A stretch of DNA of 32,694 nucleotides from Rhizobiales bacterium 32-66-11 (GTDB taxonomy: Bacteria; Pseudomonadota; Alphaproteobacteria; Rhizobiales; Xanthobacteraceae): the NCBI GenBank assembly GCA_002304505.1, contig NCEH01000111.1:1-32694 (forward strand). Reading direction: 5' to 3'. Both the position numbers and the translations under genes were made by a program. This document shows positions 26,623 through 32,694 of this stretch, in pieces. The notes under the pieces are model-generated. The model made no database searches and was not told the origin of the DNA. It saw only the letters and a list, made by a program, of their open reading frames with translations. Position 1 is the stretch's first letter, and each line of letters begins with the position of its first letter.

Positions 26623-26914
26623 GCGCGAACAAGCCGGCGAAGACGTTCTGCTGAAGGTGGCCGGCCGTCTCGACACCCCGAACGCCAAGCCGTTCGAAGC
26701 AAGCCTGCTGGAGGTGGTGAACACCACCGGCGGCGGCATCGTGGTGGACCTCGCGGGCGTGGTCTATGTCTCGTCCTCGGGCCTGCGCGCCCTTCTGGTG
26801 GCGGGCAAGGCCATGCGCACCGCCAAGCGCAAGCTGTCCCTCAAGTCGCTTCAGCCGCAGATCCGCGAAGTGTTCGACATCTCCGGCTTCTCGACCCTGT
26901 TCGAGATCAGCTGA
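26612..26914 (+). CDS. STAS-domain anti-sigma factor antagonist
   Basis: This 100-residue single STAS domain resembles SpoIIAA/RsbV. The signature is GGIVVDLAGVVYVSSSGLRA at 41-60; Ser55 aligns with the phosphorylated serine of SpoIIAA. It would be phosphorylated by the RsbW-like kinase (24506) and dephosphorylated by the SpoIIE-type protein (16468), switching the kinase between partners. The ATG at 26612 lies within the end of the Na/Pi gene (11-base overlap) with GGAAGAGG about five bases upstream. The last 16 bases, stop included, are duplicated directly after the gene. Confidence 0.93.
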   Translation: MQIEREQAGEDVLLKVAGRLDTPNAKPFEASLLEVVNTTGGGIVVDLAGVVYVSSSGLRALLVAGKAMRTAKRKLSLKSLQPQIREVFDISGFSTLFEIS

Positions 26915-26930
26915 GTTCGAGATCAGTTGA
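26899..26930. repeat. Tandem 16-bp duplication over the STAS stop codon
   Basis: GTTCGAGATCAGCTGA at 26899-26914 is followed directly by GTTCGAGATCAGTTGA at 26915-26930, with one mismatch. The first copy contains the last codons and stop of the STAS gene. Confidence 0.85.
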
Positions 26931-26980
26931 CCGCGCCGGCAGCCCGGCCGCCGGAACTGCCCCCGCCGTAACGCCGGCCG

Positions 26981-27066
26981 GGGGAGCGGCCCCGGGGAGC
27001 GGCCGGCTTCGGTGCCCGCACCTCCTCAGTGCCGCACCTCCTCAGTGCCGCGTCTCTTCAGTGCGT
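26981..27066. repeat. Short tandem repeats between the STAS and YqhA-like genes
   Basis: GGGGAGCGGCC occurs at 26981-26991 and 26994-27004. Then a 16-bp unit CACCTCCTCAGTGCCG occurs exactly at 27019-27034 and 27035-27050, with a decayed third copy at 27051-27066 that covers the stop codon of the YqhA-like gene. No terminator is evident between the converging genes apart from the G/C-rich inverted stretches here. Confidence 0.8.
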
Positions 27067-27567
27067 GTCGTCGGCGTGGTTGCTCAGCCGGTCGGACAAG
27101 GCGAGCACCAGGCTCGACAGCACGAACACCGCATGGATGATGACCAGCCACATCAGCCAGGTGGTATCGGCGTTCTTGTCGAGGTTCATGAACGCCTTGA
27201 GCAGCGCGATGGCGGAAATCGCCACGATCGAGGCCAGCAGCTTCTGCTTGAGCCCGCTGAAATCCACCCGCGTCATCCATTCCGGCCAGTCGGGATGGCC
27301 GTTGGGGTCGATCTTCGAGACGAAATTCTCATAGCCCGAGAAGATCACGATCAGCACCAGATTGCCGGTGAAGGTGAGGTCCACCAGGGTCAGGATGCCG
27401 AGAATGGTGTCGGCTTCGGTGGCCTCCATGGCGTGCATGACGAAATGCAGCAGCTCGTGGCCGAACTTGAACAGCAGCACCAGCAGCGCGACCACGAGGC
27501 CGATGTAGAACGGCGCCATCAGCCAGCGGCTGCGAAAGAGTATGCCCTCGATGCCCCGTTCCAGCAT
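27058..27567 (-). CDS. yqhA: YqhA/TIGR00645 family inner-membrane protein (UPF0114)
   Basis: This 169-residue membrane protein belongs to UPF0114, whose function is not settled. It begins MLERGIEGILFRSRWLMAPF, the family start, and has hydrophobic segments at about 17-38, 60-85, 110-130 and 138-156. The conserved block LTLVDLTFTGNLVLIVIFSG and YENFVSKID are clear. The ATG at 27567 is preferred over one at 27609 for family match; GGGGA lies about eight bases upstream. The stop lies in the third copy of a tandem repeat. The gene converges with the STAS gene. Confidence 0.88.
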   Translation of the reverse strand: MLERGIEGILFRSRWLMAPFYIGLVVALLVLLFKFGHELLHFVMHAMEATEADTILGILTLVDLTFTGNLVLIVIFSGYENFVSKIDPNGHPDWPEWMTRVDFSGLKQKLLASIVAISAIALLKAFMNLDKNADTTWLMWLVIIHAVFVLSSLVLALSDRLSNHADDTH

Positions 27568-27700
27568 GGCCGTCCCCGTCTGGTCTGTGCGTCGCAGCAT
27601 GCCTCGCATGCAACGGCGCCGAGGGCAAGCCTGCCGGACAGCGCTGCCGCCTGTCGCGCGGGCGCTTAACGGCCCGGGCGCGTGAAGGGGCGCGGCGCCT

Positions 27701-28579
27701 TCAGCCGCGGCGCGACGTCATGGCGCGATAGGCTTCGATCACCTGGCTGTCGTCGGCCCGGCCGAGGCCCTGGGCGGAGGCGGCGAGGAACAATTGCTGG
27801 GCGAGCGCGGCCAGCGGGGTGGGCGCCTTCGCGCCCCGCCCGGCCTCCAGCACGATGCCGAGATCCTTCACGAAAGTGTCCACGGCGCTGGTGACCTTGC
27901 CGTCGTCGGCCGCCATGCGGGGACCGCGATTGTTGAGCATCCAGCTCGCCGCCGCGCTCTCGCCGAAAATCTCCAGCAATTGCGGCAAATCCAGCCCCGC
28001 CCGTTCGGCCAGCGAGAGCGCCTCGGCGGCGGTGGCGATATGCACGCCGCACAGAAGCTGGTTGATGGTCTTCACCATGGCGCCCTGCCCCGGCCGGTCG
28101 CCGACCCGGAACAGCCGGCTGCCCATGGTGCGCAGCACGTCTTCGGTGCGGGCATAGAGCGGATCGGGGGCGCTGGCCATGACGGTCAGGCCCGCATTCT
28201 GCGCGCCCACGACGCCGCCGGAAACCGGCGCATCGACCAGCCCGCGCTGGGAGAGGGCAAGCCGCGCCGCCATGGCTTCCACGCGCGGCGGGGAACAGGT
28301 GGAGCACAGGATCACCGCCCCGTCGCCCGCCAGCGCGTCCGCCGCGCCGGCCTCGAACAGCACCTGCTCGGCCTGGTCGGCATTCACCACCATCAGCACC
28401 AGCAGGTCGGCGCCCTGCGCCGCATCGGCCGGAGACGCGGCCGCGCGTCCGCCGCCGGCGGCGAAGGTCGAAAGCGATGCCGCGTTCAGATCGAAGCCGG
28501 CCACCGCGTGCCCGGCCGCCACCAGATGCTGGGCCATGGGCAAGCCCATGGCGCCGAGCCCCACAAAACCGATCCGCAT
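27701..28579 (-). CDS. ltnD: L-threonate dehydrogenase-like NAD-dependent oxidoreductase
   Basis: This 292-residue enzyme belongs to the beta-hydroxyacid dehydrogenase group. The Rossmann motif is GLGAMG (7-12), the substrate loop is DAPVSGGVVGAQNAG (117-131), and the catalytic Lys170 lies in GAMVKTINQLLCGVHIATAA. The last third (SWMLNNRGPRM, AVDTFVKDLGIVLEAGR) resembles LtnD, which oxidises L-threonate to 2-oxo-tetronate, more than GarR or HIBADH. AAGGA sits nine bases before the ATG at 28579. Only four bases separate it from the permease gene upstream, so it is the last gene of the uptake operon and likely acts on the imported compound. The kinase and decarboxylase partners of the threonate route are not in the window. 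Confidence 0.85.
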   Translation of the reverse strand: MRIGFVGLGAMGLPMAQHLVAAGHAVAGFDLNAASLSTFAAGGGRAAASPADAAQGADLLVLMVVNADQAEQVLFEAGAADALAGDGAVILCSTCSPPRVEAMAARLALSQRGLVDAPVSGGVVGAQNAGLTVMASAPDPLYARTEDVLRTMGSRLFRVGDRPGQGAMVKTINQLLCGVHIATAAEALSLAERAGLDLPQLLEIFGESAAASWMLNNRGPRMAADDGKVTSAVDTFVKDLGIVLEAGRGAKAPTPLAALAQQLFLAASAQGLGRADDSQVIEAYRAMTSRRG

Positions 28580-28583
28580 CGTC

Positions 28584-29474
28584 CTATTCCTTCACCGCGC
28601 CGGTCATGGACGAGACGTAATAGTCCACGAAGAACGAATAGAGGATCACCACCGGCAACGAGCCGATGAGCGCGCCGGCCATCAGCGCCCCCCATTCATA
28701 GACGTCCGAGCGCACAAGCTCCGTCAGCACGCCCACCGGCACCGTCTTGTTCTCGGACGATTGGATGAAGGTGAGCGCATAGATGAACTCGTTCCACGAC
28801 AAGGTGAAGGAGAAGATGCCCGCGGAAATCAGCCCCGGCACCGAGAGCGGCAGCAGCACCTTGGTCAGGATCTGCCAGCGCGAGGCGCCGTCCATCAGCG
28901 CGCATTCTTCCAGCTCGTAGGGGATGGAGCGGAAATAGCCCATCAGCAGCCAGGTGGAGAACGGGATCAGGAAGGTCGGATAGGTGAGGATCAGCGCCAG
29001 CTTGCTGTCATAGATGCCGAGATGGAACACCATCAGCGCCAGCGGGATGAACAGGATCGACGGCGGCACCAGATAGGCCATGAAGATGCCGAGCCCGACC
29101 CAGCGCGAGCCGTGGAACCGCATGCGCTCGATGGCATAGGCGGCGAACACCGAGGCCACCAGCGAGATCGCCGTCGCGCACACCGATACCAGGATCGTGT
29201 TCCAGAGCCAGCCGGGATAGGAGGTCTCGAACAGCAGGTATTTGATGTGCTCGAGCGTCGGCTCCCACACCCAGAGCGGGGAATAATTGGTGTAGTCGGT
29301 GAGCTGCCAGTTCGGCTTGATGGCGGTGAGCGCCATCCAATAGAACGGGAACAGCAGCACGAACACGAACACCAGCAGCGGCAGCATCACGGTGATGAGG
29401 CGCTTGGGCAGGCTGTCGAGATAGCTCATGCCGGTGGAATTGTCGGTGACGCCTTGATTGGTCATGTCCGGCAC
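28584..29474 (-). CDS. ABC sugar-type permease, MalG/UgpE class
   Basis: This 296-residue inner-membrane permease has six hydrophobic segments (first at about 27-48) and the ATPase-docking EAA loop EECALMDGASRWQILTKVLL at about 193-212. The C-terminus ends in SFFVDYYVSSMTGAVKE, typical of CUT1 carbohydrate importers. A long N-terminal soluble stretch (MPDMTNQGVTDNSTG) precedes TM1; an ATG at 29429 (MSYLDSLPKR) is an alternative start. It lies 43 bases after the partner permease and four bases before ltnD. Confidence 0.92.
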   Translation of the reverse strand: MPDMTNQGVTDNSTGMSYLDSLPKRLITVMLPLLVFVFVLLFPFYWMALTAIKPNWQLTDYTNYSPLWVWEPTLEHIKYLLFETSYPGWLWNTILVSVCATAISLVASVFAAYAIERMRFHGSRWVGLGIFMAYLVPPSILFIPLALMVFHLGIYDSKLALILTYPTFLIPFSTWLLMGYFRSIPYELEECALMDGASRWQILTKVLLPLSVPGLISAGIFSFTLSWNEFIYALTFIQSSENKTVPVGVLTELVRSDVYEWGALMAGALIGSLPVVILYSFFVDYYVSSMTGAVKE

Positions 29475-29517
29475 TCCGCGCGGGCAGGAAGGAAGGAGAC
29501 GGGGCGGGTCATGATCA

Positions 29518-30465
29518 TCAATCCCCCCCGCCCTGCTGCCACTTGCGGCGCTGCAATCCGAAGAAGCTGAACAGGATGGCGGAGAGCAGGAACGGGATCA
29601 TCGCCACCGCGATCGCCGCGCCCTCGCCCAATTGTCCGCCGGGAATCGCCCGTTGGAAGGACAGCGTCGCCATGAGGTGGGTGGCGTTCAGCGGCCCGCC
29701 GCGGGTGAGCACATAGATCAGCTGGAAGTCGGTGAAGGTGAACAGCACCGAAAACGTCATCACCACGGCGATGATCGGCGAGAGCATGGGCAGCGTGATG
29801 TAGCGGAAGCGCTGCCAGCCGCTCGCCCCATCCAGCGTCGCCGCCTCGTGCAGGGAGGCCGGGATGGTCTGGAGCCCCGCAAGCAGCGAGATCGCGACGA
29901 AGGGAATGCCGCGCCAGACATTGGCGGCGATCACCGACATGCGGGCATTGGTGGTATCGCCGAGGAAATTGATGTTGGTGGAGATCAGCCCCATCTTCAT
30001 CAGCGCCCAGGAGATGACCGAGAATTGCGCGTCGAAGATCCACCAGAAGGCGATCGCCGAGAGCACGGTCGGCACCACCCAGGGCAGCAGCACGATGGCG
30101 CGAAAGAAGCTCTTGAACGGCAGGTTCTCGTTCAACAGCAGCGCGAGCCACAAGCCGAGCGCGAACTTCAGGATCGAGGCGCCGATGGTATAGATCAGCG
30201 TATTGAACACCGCGAGCCAGAAGATGCTGTCGCCCCAGAGGGATTCGTAATTCTCCAGGCCGATGAACACGCCGTCCCGGCCGATGCGGGTATCGGTGAA
30301 GCCGAGCCACACGCCGAGGCCGAGCGGATAGGTCAGGAAGAAGATCAGAAATACCGCGGCCGGCAGCAGGAAGATCAGGCCGAGCACATGCCGGCCCTGC
30401 CCGATACCCGCCCACCAGGTCCGCAGATTGAAACCGGGCGCTGCGCGCGCCGTTACCTCAGACAT
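29518..30465 (-). CDS. ABC sugar-type permease, MalF/UgpA class
   Basis: This 315-residue permease has six main hydrophobic segments (first at about 28-50) and the EAA loop LHEAATLDGASGWQRFRYIT at about 209-228. Blocks such as LLPWVVPTVLSAIAFWWIFD and VFTDFQ-like FTFTDFQLIYVLTRGGP are usual for CUT1 transporters. AGGGAG precedes the ATG at 30465 by nine bases. Between it and the upstream binding-protein gene lies a 216-base gap with a strong hairpin (30595-30624), which can reduce permease output relative to the binding protein. Confidence 0.92.
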   Translation of the reverse strand: MSEVTARAAPGFNLRTWWAGIGQGRHVLGLIFLLPAAVFLIFFLTYPLGLGVWLGFTDTRIGRDGVFIGLENYESLWGDSIFWLAVFNTLIYTIGASILKFALGLWLALLLNENLPFKSFFRAIVLLPWVVPTVLSAIAFWWIFDAQFSVISWALMKMGLISTNINFLGDTTNARMSVIAANVWRGIPFVAISLLAGLQTIPASLHEAATLDGASGWQRFRYITLPMLSPIIAVVMTFSVLFTFTDFQLIYVLTRGGPLNATHLMATLSFQRAIPGGQLGEGAAIAVAMIPFLLSAILFSFFGLQRRKWQQGGGD

Positions 30466-30594
30466 GAACTCGCTCTCCCTGAACCCGCTGATGCACCTGA
30501 GGTCGGCCCCGGAACCCGCCGCCCCGCAGGGCAGCCCTCGCCCACGGGGAAAGCCGTCGCCCGCCGGCGGCGCTGCGCCCGGCCGGCCGAACCG

Positions 30595-30624
30595 GCCCTG
30601 CCGGGGGCTGCGCGCCGGCAGGGC
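30595..30624 (-). promoter_or_regulatory. Perfect 10-bp stem-loop between binding-protein and permease genes
   Basis: GCCCTGCCGG (30595-30604) pairs perfectly with CCGGCAGGGC (30615-30624) around a 10-base loop. No T-run follows on the minus strand. Such hairpins after binding-protein genes commonly stabilise the upstream mRNA or partly end transcription. A second G/C stem lies next to it at about 30581-30597. Confidence 0.55.
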
Positions 30625-30681
30625 ATGTTGAAGCGTAGATCACGCGCGGAAGATCCCCCGCGAGAGATCACCCTTGGGTGT

Positions 30682-31934
30682 TCACCGGCGATAGATGCGG
30701 TTGGCGCGGGTTTCCGCGCGCTTGGCGGCTTCTTCCGGGGTGCGCTGGCCGGTGGCGGCTTCCGCCACCATGTCGACCACGATCCATCGGAGGCCTTCGC
30801 ATAAGGCGCGTGGTTGGGATCGGAGGTCCACACCGGATTGCTCGCGAACGCCTTGAGCGTCTGGCAGCAATAGGCGCTGGCGCCCTGGATCCAGGCGTTC
30901 ATCTGCGGCGCGTCGAACATGAAGGCCATATAGGCCTGCGCCGCCTGCGGGAACTTGGAATATTTGAAGATGCAGGCCGAGGTGGTCTGCGTCAGCTCCG
31001 CCACGCCGCCGGGGCCGACCGGCATGTTGGTGGTCTTGATGTCCTTGGCCATGTCGGCGAGCTTGGGATCGTTCTTCGCCGCATAATAGAGCGACACGCC
31101 GTTGGCGGTCACCGAAATCTCGCCCGCGATGAACGCGCGGTTGTTGTTGACGTCGAGCCAGCTTTCGGTGCCGGGAATGAAGGTCTTGTAGAGTTCGGCG
31201 GCATATTTCAGCGCGGCGACCGTCTCGGGGCTGTTGATCACAACCTTGGACTGCTCGTCCACCATCTTGCCGCCGTGGCTCCACAGCACCCAATGGCAGA
31301 AATTATTGCCGTCGCCCACGCCGTGGCCGAGCGTGAAGCCCATGGGGTGATTCTTCGCCTTCAGGGCCTTGGCGAGCTCAAGGAAGCCCTTGGTCTCGTT
31401 CGGGAATTGCGAGAATCCGGCGTCCTTCACCCAGCTTTCGCGATAGCACACCGCATTGCCGATGGTGGCGAGCGGCAGGGCGATGAACTTTCCGTCCGCC
31501 TTCGCATAGGCCTCGTTGCCCGGATACCAGCCGCCGAATTTCGCGCCGAGGGCGTTGGCGAGCGGCGTCACGTCGAGCAGCTTGTCGGGATATTGCTGGG
31601 CATCGTCGAACCAGACCCAGACGATGTCGGGGCCGGAGCCCACGTTCGCCGCCACCGCCGCCTTGGGGCGGATGTCTTCCCAGCTCTCCTTGTCGATGCG
31701 CACTTCGATGCCGGTCGCCTCGGTGAATTTCTTGGTATTGGCGAGCCAGGCGTCTTCCTCGCCCTTCACGAACGGCGACCAGCGCAGCACGCGCAGGGAC
31801 GCGCCCGGCTCGGGCTTGAACTGGGGCATCGCGGCGCCCTGCGCGAAGGCGGGCATCGCGCCGAGGCCCGGCAGGGCCGCCGCGCCGGCAAGCCCGGCGC
31901 CGCCGAGCAAAACGTTACGTCTGGAAATGGTCAT
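30682..31934 (-). pseudogene. ABC sugar-type substrate-binding protein, frame broken near the C-terminus
   Basis: The gene starts at ATG 31934 (GGAGGA six bases upstream) with a twin-arginine-like leader MTISRRNVLLGGAGLAGAAA cut after AFA. The mature part is a CUT1 solute-binding protein (LRVLRWSPFVKGEEDAWLAN, DIVWVWFDDAQQYPDKLLD, NRAFIAGEISVTANGVSLYY). At about 30783-30802 the frame changes. The proper end, IVVDMVAEAATGQRTPEEAA to ANRIYRR and a stop at 30682, continues in another frame. About 20-25 residues usual between NHAPY and the IVVDM segment also seem absent. As read, translation would run on with a wrong Arg/Pro-rich tail into the permease start. Either a real lesion or an assembly deletion. 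Confidence 0.82.
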
Positions 31935-32004
31935 GGCGTTCCTCCATGGTGACTTATTTGGCGTTGTCACGTCCTGCCGGCCGCCTGGGTCCTCGCCCTT
32001 AGGG

Positions 32005-32047
32005 TCTTGCCCTCTGGATCTTGGCCCTCTGGATCTTGGCCCTTCGG
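32005..32047. repeat. Three tandem units of about 15 bp
   Basis: TCTTGGCCCTCTGGA is present exactly at 32019-32033, with one base missing at 32005-32018 and with a changed end at 32034-32047. The repeats fill part of the 179-base gap between the ATPase and binding-protein genes. A small palindrome ACGCCT-CC-AGGCGT lies over the ATPase stop region at about 32115-32128. Confidence 0.75.
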
Positions 32048-32113
32048 TCTTTCGGCAGAATTCAGTCTGGCACGTCGCCGGCTCCGGCGCGCGCGCTTTT
32101 CAGGCCCGCGCGC

Positions 32114-32694
<581 letters not shown>

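Noticed and set aside
24922..26739. Open minus-strand frame of about 605 codons opposite the Na/Pi gene
   Set aside because: Composition is that of an antisense shadow; the plus frame shows the QSS repeats and PhoU-like tail.
27019..27066. Possible CRISPR-like repeat array
   Set aside because: Units are 16 bases and directly adjacent with no spacers, and there are no cas genes. It is a plain tandem repeat.

Overview
The window is high-GC, densely coded DNA with short spacers and many ATGA/TGATG start-stop overlaps. The gene set (Hsp20 with a DUF1150 partner, long-form HPF next to PtsN, a PF04392-type binding protein, an OhrR-like regulator) points to an alphaproteobacterium of the order Hyphomicrobiales. 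A Xanthobacteraceae-like genus is my best guess, from general protein resemblance only. I see no rRNA, tRNA, CRISPR, IS element or prophage gene, so this looks like chromosomal DNA.

Layout. 1-276 is the N-terminal part of a probable MscS-type channel gene running off the left edge. 478-1348 holds a heat-shock unit: an RpoH-type promoter, a three-hairpin ROSE-like RNA thermometer, hsp20 and a DUF1150 gene. 1384-7366 is mostly minus strand: a small unknown protein, a chemotaxis receptor, ptsN, hpf, typA (with an in-frame internal loss of about 49 codons) and a small unknown protein. 7578-13559 carries a K+ channel, a DUF72 protein, an Lrp regulator divergent from an AceE/MdeB-like E1 enzyme, an OhrR-like regulator, and a NTF2-like gene coupled to its TetR regulator. 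13689-16404 has a D-2-hydroxyacid dehydrogenase and an Fsr-like MFS transporter.

16468-26914 is the most interesting part: two divergent operons leaving a 158-bp gap at 19998-20155. The left arm encodes two small two-TM sensors and a membrane SpoIIE-type phosphatase, possibly followed by the MFS gene. The right arm encodes a small sensor, a protein that fuses a sensor domain to a complete MFS transporter, an orphan PF04392 binding protein, a GNAT acetyltransferase, an RsbW-like ATP-binding kinase, a Na/Pi-cotransporter-PhoU protein and a STAS antagonist. Together these hold the three parts of a partner switch (phosphatase, kinase, STAS) wired to sensors and transporters. The sensors form two paralogous pairs, placed in the same order in the two arms. 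I know of no described system with this composition.

27058-32694 is minus strand: a YqhA-like membrane protein, then an ABC sugar/sugar-acid uptake operon (ATPase cut by the right edge, binding protein, two permeases) ending in an L-threonate-dehydrogenase-like gene.

Four genes are interrupted or internally shortened: typA, the SpoIIE phosphatase, the first right-arm sensor and the sugar-binding protein. These may be real lesions or assembly errors, and raw reads are needed to tell.
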